A DNA stretch of 64,000 nt from Pseudomonas sp. CROZ-RG-20F-R04-15 (GTDB lineage: Bacteria; Pseudomonadota; Gammaproteobacteria; Pseudomonadales; Pseudomonadaceae): the NCBI RefSeq assembly GCF_022662375.1, contig NZ_JAKNQL010000001.1, positions 62,001-126,000 of the forward strand, given 5' to 3'. A model generated the notes under the pieces. That model saw nothing but the letters and a program-made list of their open reading frames with translations. It had not been told where the DNA came from and did not search any database. The position numbers and the translations under genes were made by a program. Positions within the stretch are counted from its first letter, which is position 1; every line of letters starts with the position of its first letter. Positions 18,166 through 26,581 of the stretch are shown here, piece by piece.

Positions 18166-19401
18166 CTAGCTTCTTGTCCCCGTACGTTTACCTAGCGCTT
18201 CGGTTTGCTCTACTAGGGCTCTAAGGGCTTCAGCTTGGCTGCCAAACAACTCAATGAGATCGTTAGGCCTCCAATACTTAAACTCCGGAGTGCTGTTTGC
18301 TCGCGGTATTACCCAGCGATCCAGCGCCATATCGGCAATTTCCCTCACCGATAAAAGCGAACTGATCTCCGGCTTGCCTTTTCCAGTCTGCAAGATTTTA
18401 GTCGCGTTGGAGGCAATTTGACATATGAAAACTTCGCGTTGGATTCCGTGTCGCATCAAATCATCTTTAAACCCCAGCGCTAGCAGGGCGGCCCGAGTGG
18501 TCCGTAATCGCCAATTGGGGCCCTGACCATAGGCATGCTGATCTGCATAGGTATGGTCGATATGGCGCAGGTAGTCCCGCAACTCCATGAACAGCCAATC
18601 GGGAATGTGAAAATGTCCCCAGCCGCCCGTATAGCCAATCGATTTGAGATACTCAGTCCCGTTGAGCTTGAGGCGGTTATAGACCGAGGATCGCCCCATC
18701 GATGATGTCGTGATGATGGAGAGCAAGCGAGCCTCCTTTTTTTTCTGCGAGATAATGCCGGTCGAGGCGCCGTAGGTTTTGGCGAAATCATTGTAGATAT
18801 CGCGGCTGCGGAGTAGGCATGCGATCAACTTTCCTCCAAGCAAAGCGTTGTAAGGCGGGATCGCGCCGAGTACGTAAGCATCCATGAGATTGACAAGCCT
18901 GGCGCCGCGATCTTCCGAGTTCCAGCCTATGAATTTGTCTCTTACGCCAAGGTTGAAAACTGGATCGCCAACCGCAATGATCCCCATTAGCTTGCCATTG
19001 CTTTGGTCCCAGACGAGATAACGCAAGCGCCGACCGAAACCGCTCGAGACCGGAACGGACCATGACATCGAAGCGAGTCTGAAAAGGTCGCTTTGCCAAG
19101 TGTTGGACGAAACTCTTTCCAATACCGGGGATATTTTTTCCGGTTGTATATCTTCACCTGCCGCAAAATATTGCAGTAGTTTTACACCAGATCTGGTGAC
19201 GAATTTTTCGCTGGCGATAAGACGCTCTTCTCGCTGAGCACTGTGCAATTTTCGAATTGCATCCTTGCTATTTCCCGGGGCGCGCAAAGCACCTTCAGCA
19301 GTCTTGGTGAAACCTAATGAGTGTAAGTGCTCACGAAGCTTTCGCTTTAGATTGGCTTCCCTTGGGTTAACGCCGACAATTATTGCGTTACCGTTTGGCA
19401 T
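18166..19401 (-). CDS. druA: Druantia DruA (DUF4338)
   Basis: The 411-residue protein contains the DUF4338 core that defines Druantia type I: RYLVWDQSNGKLMGIIAVGDP, then RLVNLMDAYVLGAIPPYN and LGGKLIACLL. The gene is first in the minus-strand five-gene operon, with 16-20 base gaps to its neighbours or direct coupling between them. The ATG at 19401 has aggaa about ten bases upstream. The 1.6 kb before it carries no gene, so the operon promoter must lie there. The biochemical role of DruA is not settled. Confidence 0.93.
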   Translation of the reverse strand: MPNGNAIIVGVNPREANLKRKLREHLHSLGFTKTAEGALRAPGNSKDAIRKLHSAQREERLIASEKFVTRSGVKLLQYFAAGEDIQPEKISPVLERVSSNTWQSDLFRLASMSWSVPVSSGFGRRLRYLVWDQSNGKLMGIIAVGDPVFNLGVRDKFIGWNSEDRGARLVNLMDAYVLGAIPPYNALLGGKLIACLLRSRDIYNDFAKTYGASTGIISQKKKEARLLSIITTSSMGRSSVYNRLKLNGTEYLKSIGYTGGWGHFHIPDWLFMELRDYLRHIDHTYADQHAYGQGPNWRLRTTRAALLALGFKDDLMRHGIQREVFICQIASNATKILQTGKGKPEISSLLSVREIADMALDRWVIPRANSTPEFKYWRPNDLIELFGSQAEALRALVEQTEALGKRTGTRS

Positions 19402-21056
19402 TTATTTGCTTCCTGCTCAGTATTGATCCAATTGAGCTCGTCAAACCAAGGGATCTGATCCCTGGGATACACTGGAATGAATGTGATGAGTCAGGCAAAC
19501 GGACGACCTCGGAGTAGCCTTCTCCTCGGCCGACCAAATTAATGGTGGCTAAGGCTTTACAGTTACTAACCAGGCTCAACTGGGCTGATTCCAAGTTGTA
19601 GCGCGGTAGGCGTGGAGGCCGCGAATCGTACAGTTACATGAGACACTTATAAAGGGAGGCCAAGCAAAAACGCCACTGCACAGGCATGAGGTGTAGGGCG
19701 CGGGCCTTAAGCGAACGATGCCAATGATACAGAAGGTTACCGCTAGCCATATACGGCTCCCCAAAAGTGGTAAAGACGCTGCGCGGTACCTGCCCCCCCC
19801 CCTCCTCCCAGAGCCCCTAATGCCCACGAAGACTTGGCTAGAAGGCTAATCATTACCGTTATGGTGGGCGCTGTCTCAAAACCGAAAGCGTCATCGTCCA
19901 AGGGACTACCAGGAAGCATTTGAAGCAGGCTTTCTGCTGCGGTTGCAGCAGACGCTGATCATACGACGTGAGGCAGTCACTTCCCAATCAACCAGATTCG
20001 ATGTCTGAGTTTGTAATTGATGTTTGAGACTTTGCTTTTCCCGCCAAACCCTCCGATCAAGCGATCTTTGATCGCGTCGACCGGAGGGTTCACTCGCTTT
20101 TTCTCGCAGCCACCGCGGTCCTCCCTTTCATTTCAAATTTGATTAGCGCCAGCCTTGTGTTACCGCCAATAATTGCTCGTGATCTGTATCGAGCGCAGAG
20201 CCGCTTCAGCGTCAAAGCGGATCTTTTCGTTGGGCATGGGGGGAGGTCTGGTGACAGCGCACGTAGAACTTGGCCTGGCGCATGGCGACAGAAGTGGAGA
20301 CAGTCGCCACTTTCTGCGCGTTTTGACCGTGATGCTTAACTGTCTTTTCGAGTGGGTATAAAAACTGGTGCACCGATCGATGTCGTTGACAGCACCAGCC
20401 CAAGGAGCCTGAACCTTCAAGGCTACGCCACTTGCGTGGTGGTTCTTCCCCAAGTGCGATTAGCGTCCGGCGGCTCGCACGATCACTTCCCAAGAGTGAT
20501 GGATGCCTACTCTACCAATCTGTCCACTGCGGCAGACAATGGACCTACCTCGCTGCGCTGCGGAAACCTCACCTCTTGGCATGCTTCGATGTGCCAGACC
20601 GCGCCCGTCTCTTTCTCCCGGAAAGAGACGGGCGCTCGTACCACTGCTACAAGCCACTTCGTACAATGCATTGCCGCAACTCTCCTCGTGACAAACGGTC
20701 TGAAAAAACCGATTTGTCGCCATCCGCAACGACGCAGGCACCGGTGCCGCAGCCATGGAAGGGGCGCACCTGACTGACAGTCAGGCATGCGCCAGGTTTC
20801 GATGTTGTTGCCTTCTCCCACCCAGGATCTCTAGGTGCCGAACTCGTCAATCGGCGCAGTCTCCACCCGCCCGCATCTTCGGATGCGTCTAAAGACGCCA
20901 GATTCATGGGGTTATGCCCTTGCTCCCGGTCCCGTAAGGAGTCGTTCGTAACGCGTCGGTGAACACCTCGCAGGCCGAAGGGGCCTTGATCCCTGATAAC
21001 ACTCAACAACCGTGGCGGACTACGTGAGGTCTACCAGCAATGAACGAGGATAGGTC
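19402..21056. other. Gene-poor, hairpin-rich stretch upstream of druA
   Basis: About 1.65 kb with no frame I accept as a gene. It presumably contains the druA promoter. It holds a ten-C tract (19793-19802), a small hairpin at 19934-19951, an inverted repeat around 20046-20090 (aaccctccg ... cggagggtt), an inverted repeat around 20281-20322 and a 15-bp perfect hairpin at 20601-20635. The spacing and number of inverted repeats suggest structured RNA, recombination junctions or decayed DNA; I cannot tell which. Confidence 0.5.
20601..20635. repeat. Perfect 15-bp inverted repeat
   Basis: Bases 20601-20615 and 20621-20635 are exact reverse complements around a five-base loop (tcccg). GC-rich outer stem, no T-run on either side, so it is not a standard intrinsic terminator. 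Its function is unknown. Confidence 0.6.
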
Positions 21057-21266
21057 ATGCAGCAGTTAGATCCGAAGCTTGAACTACCACCACCTCGACC
21101 GCTGTTTGAGTCGAGTGCCGTGGCCCAGTCTTATCCGGTGCAGGCATTGGGGGAATTCTTGGGCCTGCGGTGGAGCGCATTCCGAGGTGATTGGCGTGGG
21201 TGCGGAGATTTCTATCTGAGAGAAAACGTATTCTCTGTTACCGCCGAGTTACTTAAACGTCTCTAG
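21057..21266 (+). pseudogene. N-terminal remnant of a DUF3987-like protein
   Basis: The 69-residue frame begins MQQLDPKLELPPPRPLFES and continues AQSYPVQALGEFLG. This resembles the very start of DUF3987 proteins, which are common on Pseudomonas integrative islands, where a YPVxALG segment follows a Pro-rich lead. After that the similarity ends and a stop follows, whereas full members run to several hundred residues. I read it as a truncated leftover. Confidence 0.45.
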
Positions 21267-21326
21267 TAACCAATCGAAGTAGTGATTGATCGAATGCACT
21301 GTCTTGCCCGTCGCCAAGAGTCGCAA

Positions 21327-21356
21327 AAAATCACCTGTCCAAGGACAGGTGATTTT
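21327..21356 (-). terminator. Terminator of the coiled-coil gene, copy A
   Basis: A 14-bp perfect stem (21327-21340 with 21343-21356) with a two-base spacer; on the minus strand it is followed by a run of T. It sits 26 bases after the stop of the gene at 21382-21699. The related gene at 27812 has an equivalent hairpin. Confidence 0.85.
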
Positions 21357-21381
21357 CTTGGTTTCAGTAATCGTAAGAGAA

Positions 21382-21699
21382 CTATACGAAAATTTTCATC
21401 GCCCCGATCAAGATGCCGATCGTCACAGCGAGCATGGATGCCATGCGAATGGATAACTTAAGATCAGATTTAGCGATCTCTGCAGTCAACCGATGATCAA
21501 TTTTAGATATCTCGGACGTTAGCCGATGATCAGCTTTAGTCAGCTCAGCTGTCAGTCGCTGCTCTAGATTGGTGAGATCACTTTTCGTAGCGAGTAATGT
21601 GAGCATGTCAGATTCCAATGCTTGGATAACAGCTTCGGCTTTGAGCTCAGGTACGTCGATTGCACGCAGTGCCTGATACATCGCCAGTTCCATTTTCAT
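21382..21699 (-). CDS. Small coiled-coil membrane-anchored protein, copy A
   Basis: The 105-residue protein has a conserved N-terminus (YQALRAIDVPELKAEAVIQAL), a heptad coil with the repeated phrase LTxEIxKxDHRL, and one C-terminal membrane helix (ASMLAVTIGILIGAMKIF). The layout resembles DUF1640-type coiled-coil/TM proteins; function unknown. The start has aggagg seven bases upstream. A paralogue lies at 27812-28057, with the same start region and the same upstream DNA. Each is a single-gene unit with its own terminator. Confidence 0.8.
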   Translation of the reverse strand: MKMELAMYQALRAIDVPELKAEAVIQALESDMLTLLATKSDLTNLEQRLTAELTKADHRLTSEISKIDHRLTAEIAKSDLKLSIRMASMLAVTIGILIGAMKIFV

Positions 21700-21972
21700 T
21701 AAGGCCTCCTAAAACAAAAAAGGCCTTCCCCACGACGGGAAAGGCCCGTCGTGGGTGGGAAAGTCATGCTTCCATCGACATTCAAGTCGACTGTCCGCGC
21801 TGCCGGAAGCTATGCGGTCATTTGGTGGATCCTGCGGAGAACCGCAGCGCCGTCTTGAAGATCCTGGCGGCTTGGGTACTGAACGAATCAGCTAGATGCA
21901 TAGCAAAAGTGCCCCTGAGGACTTCGGCTGTCAATCCGGTAATCGGTTTTCGACTGTTTCCTAATGTTGTAT
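21640..21972. repeat. Direct repeat copy A (gene start plus leader)
   Basis: This stretch is closely similar to 28000-28334: shared blocks include ggcctcc before the start codon, the hairpin 21729-21755 (11-bp stem), gtcgactgtccgcgctgccg, accgcagcgccgtctt and tttcctaatgtt. Insertions and deletions differ in length between copies and are not multiples of three, so the region beyond the start codon is probably noncoding leader or regulatory DNA rather than a gene. Confidence 0.75.
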
Positions 21973-22046
21973 GAGTCTCCTTCCTGCCTGTGCTCACCAC
22001 CACCTTCAGATTCGGGTTGTTGAGGATCGATGTCGAGCGCACTGAA

Positions 22047-22910
22047 TTATCGGCCGAGGTACGTAGCGGTAATTTGTGTTCTCTCATGCCCGAGTTCACG
22101 GCTGATAATTTGTCGAGCAGTACGGTCTTGAGAACGTTGCATTGGGGTAAACTCCTTGGACGTAATCCCCCCTGCCGCTGGTGCCTTCCATCCTGTCAAA
22201 GCTACGTAACGGCTTTGGGCATAATGATGACGTAGCCCATGCATGTGGCTCAGGCCTGCTGCCTTGCACTGACCATCGTAGGTGTTTCTCTGCTGGATAT
22301 ACGTTTTCTGAGCCGGGATTAATGAACCGGCTCCCGCTAGCTGATGTGCCACGTTCAGCACCTCGCGCTGTTGCGAAGTAATGATCGGAACAGAGCGATC
22401 ACGCCCACCCTTCGTCCATGAGCCCTTGAGGAGAATGTGATCTCCTTGATCCGCATACTTGGGCTGAAATTTGATCGCTTCCTCACGGCGTAATCCAAAC
22501 GCGGACTGAAGCTGGAGACTCATGCGTACATGGGGATCGATGATCTTGCCAAGGTCTGTTCCCAGTTCCTGAGCTTTGCTGACGTTAGTGACGAAGCGCC
22601 GTTCGGCCACACCCAGTTGCGTGTTGTCCGCGGGGAGAATGCCAGCCTTGCCGATTTTTTCAGCCCACCATCGAAGGTGCGCAAGCCGATTTTTGATGGT
22701 GCCAACTGACAGGCCTTCGCCTTTCCATCGATCCAGCAGTGCTAGTACGTGTTTGCCCTTGAGCGAGGGGGCTTTCATCTGGCGGAAGCCAACCTCACGC
22801 AGATGGCGAGCGATCAGCCCCAATGAGCGAATACGGTCAGTCTGAGTGTTGTGACTGCCATCGCGATTGCGCCGGCAAAGTTGCCGCAGGGTGTAGGTCA
22901 AATCGTCCAT
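22047..22910 (-). CDS. Tyrosine recombinase (integrase-domain protein)
   Basis: From ATG at 22910 (MDDLTYTLRQLCRRNRDGS) the protein has 287 residues. An N-terminal SAM-like domain (to about residue 110) is followed by a catalytic domain with FGLRREEAIKF (arginine), HGLRHHYAQ (HxxR) and the C-terminal ITATYLGR with the nucleophile tyrosine. It belongs to the Pseudomonas/Enterobacteria 'integrase domain-containing' group often found inside islands, distinct from the P4-type enzyme at 29744. A longer start at 22964 is possible but lacks a ribosome-binding site. It may mobilise an internal segment or be a relic of an earlier insertion. Confidence 0.8.
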   Translation of the reverse strand: MDDLTYTLRQLCRRNRDGSHNTQTDRIRSLGLIARHLREVGFRQMKAPSLKGKHVLALLDRWKGEGLSVGTIKNRLAHLRWWAEKIGKAGILPADNTQLGVAERRFVTNVSKAQELGTDLGKIIDPHVRMSLQLQSAFGLRREEAIKFQPKYADQGDHILLKGSWTKGGRDRSVPIITSQQREVLNVAHQLAGAGSLIPAQKTYIQQRNTYDGQCKAAGLSHMHGLRHHYAQSRYVALTGWKAPAAGGITSKEFTPMQRSQDRTARQIISRELGHERTQITATYLGR

Positions 22911-23458
22911 ATCCCATCCACTCACTGGCTTTGTTTTGTGCTGTTGTCCTGTCCTGAAAATCATTGGTAAGTGTTGGTGCCAACTCGCTAGGCGAGATCC
23001 CCGAAGGGCAGGGGCATGGTGTTCAGGAAACACCGGTGTCTCGGCTGAGACGTCCGTCTTCCTTCCTGATGGAAGGTCGGACGGAGATGGAGCGGGATGA
23101 GTTAGTTTTTATGTTGATGAGTACTCCAAGGAAATGGATGGGATTGTTAAGTGGAAGCAGTCGGCATTGCGCAAAGGCCCGCTATTTGGGACAGCGTAGT
23201 AACGGCACATTAGGGAGTAGGTCTACAGACAAAGGCGGCTCCGTCCCATGGGTATGGGGCGGTATGCTTCTGGAACCTTGCATACCTGGGCTAACTCCAT
23301 CCTGCTGGATCAGCGCTTGCAGGAGTCTTGCGCTGTTGGGACGACGACTCTCGAACCTGTCGTCTTAGGTTTTTGCTGGACCAGTGTATGGGGGCATCAT
23401 CATGTATGCCGCACGTTTTAGGATTCAGGATTTGCCCGTGATGTTGAGGCGTCGGCGG

Positions 23459-23487
23459 GGCCGTCACTGCGGTTTGCAGTGACGGCC
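23459..23487. repeat. Perfect 12-bp inverted repeat
   Basis: Bases 23459-23470 and 23476-23487 pair perfectly around a five-base loop (ggttt). No T-run follows on either strand. It lies about 100 bases from a second, longer hairpin. Confidence 0.6.
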
Positions 23488-23584
23488 CATCTCATGAGTT
23501 GCGCTTCATTGGGCAGGGGCGCCGCTGTGATAGGTGCATATGCATCGATTGCCTGTGATGCTGACGCGGCCTTCGGCCTTGTCG

Positions 23585-23635
23585 GCTCCCTGCGCAGGTG
23601 TGGCATGGTCCCCAAGCCACGCCTGCGCAGGGAGC
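23585..23635. repeat. 20-bp nearly perfect inverted repeat
   Basis: Bases 23585-23604 and 23616-23635 are complementary with a single G-T type mismatch, with an 11-base loop. The stem is long and GC-rich and lacks a T-run, so it could be a recombination or replication structure, or an RNA element. Confidence 0.65.
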
Positions 23636-23687
23636 TTTGGGAAAGGCGGAGCACGGAGCTGCCTTACCGATCGATACCGTGAATCGC

Positions 23688-23855
23688 ATGAGCGTGCAAG
23701 TCGACAACATGAATATCCAGGTTGACCGAGAGCTTTCTGCCGAAGGTCTGGGGCGTATGATAACTAGCAGTTACAACGGGGTAGTTGGGGGCTTTTTCTA
23801 CCGTTTTGCGACGGGTAGAAAACGGCCAGAAGCAGTCATTCATACTAGCGAGTAG
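23688..23855 (+). CDS. Possible 55-residue protein
   Basis: The frame begins MSVQVDNMNIQVDRELSAEG and ends FFYRFATGRKRPEAVIHTSE. Its composition is protein-like. A related FLRVTTGRNRTEADSR phrase can be read on the minus strand near 27420-27475, suggesting a common small gene family or a repeated DNA fragment. There is no clear ribosome-binding site. Confidence 0.3.
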   Translation: MSVQVDNMNIQVDRELSAEGLGRMITSSYNGVVGGFFYRFATGRKRPEAVIHTSE

Positions 23856-23928
23856 GATCGCATCTCACTACGATCAGGTAATCACACGGAAGGAGCTGCT
23901 TAAATGGATTGCCTAACAAACGCAAGGC

Positions 23929-24156
23929 TCAAAATGGATGATTGGGGCCTGAAAACTGGTGACCGCATGAACAGCGATAGTTCCGCTTCGTGCCCTTGAT
24001 GGGGCCTGCTAAACTCTCGCACTTCTTGCATGAAATCGAGTAGTCCTTGTAGCACGGGGTATTGCTTTGTATCCCCGATGATCGCTGCTGATTCGCTATC
24101 CCATTAAGAACGACAGCAGCACCAACGAATTTTACAACTCCACTCCAAAAACCCAT
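23929..24156 (-). CDS. Small membrane protein with C-terminal zinc ribbon
   Basis: The preferred start (ATG 24156, with gggg eight to nine bases upstream) gives 75 residues. A hydrophobic N-terminal segment (FWSGVVKFVGAAVVLNGIA) is followed by CKKCESLAGPIKGTKRNYRCSCGHQF, a CxxC...CxC arrangement typical of a zinc ribbon. A start at 24177 would add seven residues but lacks a ribosome-binding site. Function unknown; monocistronic. Confidence 0.6.
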   Translation of the reverse strand: MGFWSGVVKFVGAAVVLNGIANQQRSSGIQSNTPCYKDYSISCKKCESLAGPIKGTKRNYRCSCGHQFSGPNHPF

Positions 24157-24451
24157 TGATGTTTTCCCCAGTTTCATCCGCGCGAAATTGCGCTTTTTTA
24201 CCGACCCAGCCCCGCGATGCGAGGTCTGGGGTGCACCAGGCGACTTTCCCTATCCAGCGATACGGTTTAGCTGCATGTTCTCATCCCAATCGATACCAAG
24301 GGCTGTTGCGATCTTTGCTGTGTTGATCCAAGCGCCATTCGTTCAGCGAAGAATTTTTCGCGGGCCGCGGTGTAGCAGTTTTCAATATTCATTGATTCAG
24401 TTTTCATGCTTGATCCTAGGACGCGAATAACGTCTCTTTCCTAGCGCATCA

Positions 24452-24940
24452 TCACTGCTTCGTGGCTGATACGGTATAAATGTACTCGACACCGTTCTCC
24501 AAAGCCTTGTATTCGCGCTTCTCTCCGCTAGCGAGTATGTCCGTAGCGGAATGCTTGAAGCCTCCGGTCCTAGGCTGATCGATGGTGAAGTTCCCGGCCT
24601 TCACCGTTGCCATTTTCTCCAACTCAATGTAGTCCACATTGAATTTTAGACTGATACGACCATCACTGGTGATGTGCGGCGTGATGAATGCCTTGGTACC
24701 CAATGCCAAGTCCGCCATGTTGGTCTTACCCTTGGTGACTGAATCTCTATACTTGATGAGACTGATATTGCTGTGTGGTTGGGTGTGTCCATCAGTGGTA
24801 GAGCCGGAAAAATTATCGACAACCACACCGTTACGAGTCAGCTCAGTGCTTACGAAGATTGAGTCAGCAGCCGAGGCGCTGGCTGCAAAGGTGGTCACTA
24901 TTGCGAACAGCATTGCTTTCATGAGTTTTCCGTTATTCAT
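24452..24940 (-). CDS. Secreted/periplasmic protein of unknown function
   Basis: The ATG at 24940 gives 162 residues with a clear signal peptide (MNNGKLMKAMLFAIVTTFA, cleavage likely after SASA). The mature part is beta-rich (IFVSTELTRNGVVVDNF, FITPHITSDGRISLKFNVDY), similar in feel to small extracellular or secretin-associated beta domains, but I cannot name a family. A start at 24922 would shorten the signal peptide slightly. It stands alone with about 300 gene-poor bases on each side, and is unusual among the cytoplasmic defence genes. Confidence 0.65.
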   Translation of the reverse strand: MNNGKLMKAMLFAIVTTFAASASAADSIFVSTELTRNGVVVDNFSGSTTDGHTQPHSNISLIKYRDSVTKGKTNMADLALGTKAFITPHITSDGRISLKFNVDYIELEKMATVKAGNFTIDQPRTGGFKHSATDILASGEKREYKALENGVEYIYTVSATKQ

Positions 24941-25067
24941 GGATTTAGTCACCAGGGATTTTCGCAAACGCGAAAATTAGCGTCTGACTAAGTTTGACGG
25001 CAGGGTTTCTGCGTACTTGAGTAACCTTTCCCTAGACTCGTAGGTGCATTGGTTAGAGCGACCTAGT

Positions 25068-25253
25068 ATGACGTTTGATTTCCATCTCACGGCATGGCCA
25101 TCGCAGGCAATCGGTACTCCGGGGCGCTATCCTATGCAGCCTAGTGGGGCTGTCGGAATTTCCTACTTGCATGGCCGTTTATGTTTGACCTTAGTCAGTA
25201 CATTGAGCGGTGACAAATATTTTGATCAATCGGCGATAGACGCGATCATTTAG
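25068..25253 (+). CDS. Possible 61-residue protein
   Basis: The frame starts MTFDFHLTAWPSQAIGTPGRY and ends YFDQSAIDAII. It overlaps the end of the convergent gene at 25250 by four bases, which is a common arrangement for true neighbours. No ribosome-binding site of good quality. Listed with low confidence. Confidence 0.3.
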   Translation: MTFDFHLTAWPSQAIGTPGRYPMQPSGAVGISYLHGRLCLTLVSTLSGDKYFDQSAIDAII

Positions 25254-25849
25254 ACGTTTTCTAGTGGTGTAAAAACACCAAGATTTTCCATATCAGCCTC
25301 ATATTGTCCGAAACTCATCCACCCCAACAGTTCAATTATTGCCATCGAGCGCGAGACAGGTTCGGGGGTAAATTTTCCTGGATGGTGCTGATCTAAAGTC
25401 TTGAAGAGAGACGTCCAACTCCCAGGCTTACTATCGTCAAAGTGCATGGCTTGATTACGACCAAACCATATGATTTCTCGGGTATTCGCCCCGGAGGTTA
25501 TCCGGCCCTCGATAGGACAGTATTCGATTTTTTGACCATATCGCGTAACTAGACCCTGCCTTGCAATCTGAAGAAGTGTTCCAGCTACGATGGTCATCGT
25601 CTGCTCGGTCACCTGAATCGCCCGAACGGTTGCACTCAGCTTCAATCTCTGGCGCATCAAAGTGACCTTCGCTTCCTCGCGAAGCTCATCACTACCTTCC
25701 AGAAAGGCGATTTCAGTCTGTTGACGCGAGCGCGTGGTGACGTACCTGTCTTTCTCAATTGCTTGTTCACACAACGTGCGCTGCAAATCAATAACAACCG
25801 ATTTTGTCAAATCGTAATGGATATTGGCCTCGACAATCCTTGTACTCAT
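25250..25849 (-). CDS. Hypothetical protein, last gene of a four-gene group
   Basis: The ATG at 25849 has aaagga at good spacing and gives 199 residues, MSTRIVEANIHYDLTKSVVID onward. The N-terminal half is helical and charged (DELREEAKVTLMRQRLKL), then a segment REIIWFGRNQAMHFDD. The WFGRNQAMHFD phrase looks functional but I cannot name a family. It follows 25863-26096 with a 13-base gap, so it belongs to the operon starting at 26887. Confidence 0.6.
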   Translation of the reverse strand: MSTRIVEANIHYDLTKSVVIDLQRTLCEQAIEKDRYVTTRSRQQTEIAFLEGSDELREEAKVTLMRQRLKLSATVRAIQVTEQTMTIVAGTLLQIARQGLVTRYGQKIEYCPIEGRITSGANTREIIWFGRNQAMHFDDSKPGSWTSLFKTLDQHHPGKFTPEPVSRSMAIIELLGWMSFGQYEADMENLGVFTPLENV

Positions 25850-25862
25850 AAGATCCTTTCCC

Positions 25863-26096
25863 TTAATAGTCTTGCAATTCAAATACCCCGCCAGACTGAA
25901 CCATAAGCTCGCGTACCTGTTCGCTTGTTGCAGGCTCATCGGGTCCAATCGTCCATTCGCCGGTAGCATGGTGCACAACCCAGGTATCGCCAATCACCCA
26001 CGTGATAGGCCCACTTCCGTCCCAAGTGCAAAATCGCTTCATGGCCTCCAGTAAAATAGGCATCAACGGATCGTCGGGCAAATCGTCCATGGCCAT
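25863..26096 (-). CDS. Small acidic hypothetical protein
   Basis: A 77-residue protein, MAMDDLPDDPLMPILLEAMK onward, with tryptophan-rich middle (FCTWDGSGPITWVIGDTWVV). It lies three bases after the DUF6998 gene and 13 before the next, in one operon. An acidic small protein beside a nuclease-like one could be an inhibitor or immunity protein; this is inference from position and charge. Confidence 0.55.
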   Translation of the reverse strand: MAMDDLPDDPLMPILLEAMKRFCTWDGSGPITWVIGDTWVVHHATGEWTIGPDEPATSEQVRELMVQSGGVFELQDY

Positions 26097-26099
26097 TTC

Positions 26100-26570
26100 C
26101 TATATTTCAGACCGCGCCCAGCGCAGTCTGCTGATCGCTTTGAATTGATTGATACCGACTGAGCCTCGTTCGTTTCGAGCCTTTGATCCAGGCCTTGTCA
26201 GTAACGCCTCAACCGCAGAGCGATCCGCTTCAAAAATCTGGAAAGCGTTGTAATCCGCATCGAGAAGAACCAGTAAAACTGTATCGAAGGGTTGCCTTAA
26301 ATCGATTGATCCCACTCGACCGCTTCGCATTCGTGGGCTGGTGCAATACCGCCCCTTGATTTGAATTCTGACTTTCAGCCCATCTCTCACTTCTGTGGCG
26401 TCGTACCCAGCTTGCCTAGCCAGTTCCAACTCGACGTTGAGGTGCCGAGCTGCCTCGTACTCTGCGATTTCCCCAGTCACACCCAGCGGTTTGCGAGTGA
26501 GTTGGTAATAACGGCGAGCCAAAACCTTGGTGTCTCGAAGGATCTGGTACACCTCATCGGCGTCCTCCAT
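26100..26570 (-). CDS. DUF6998 protein (nuclease-like fold)
   Basis: The ATG at 26570 (MEDADEVYQILRD) has aaagga seven bases before it; 156 residues. The stretch KPLGVTGEIAEYEAARHLNVE, then ARQAGYDATEV and VRIQIKGRYC, closing with GSKARNERGSVGINQFK, matches the DUF6998 family as I know it. The E...D...QIKGR order resembles the PD-(D/E)XK nuclease core, so nucleic acid cleavage is plausible. It is the second gene of a minus-strand group, 11 bases after 26582-26887. Confidence 0.7.
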   Translation of the reverse strand: MEDADEVYQILRDTKVLARRYYQLTRKPLGVTGEIAEYEAARHLNVELELARQAGYDATEVRDGLKVRIQIKGRYCTSPRMRSGRVGSIDLRQPFDTVLLVLLDADYNAFQIFEADRSAVEALLTRPGSKARNERGSVGINQFKAISRLRWARSEI

Positions 26571-26581
26571 GCGAATTTCCT

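Larger units (their letters stand above)
22911..23687. other. Gene-poor stretch with inverted repeats
   Basis: About 780 bases upstream of the recombinase gene without a convincing gene. It contains a loose inverted repeat near 23050-23090 and two strong hairpins at 23459-23487 and 23585-23635. The promoter of the recombinase gene is presumably at the left end. Confidence 0.45.

Noticed and set aside
20647..21009. 120-codon minus-strand frame in the hairpin-rich stretch
   Set aside because: Overlaps several competing frames of similar length, no ribosome-binding site, no family recognised; could not be supported as a gene.
21760..21972. Short plus-strand frames in the conserved leader repeats
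   Set aside because: The two copies differ by indels that shift frame, so the conservation is not for protein.
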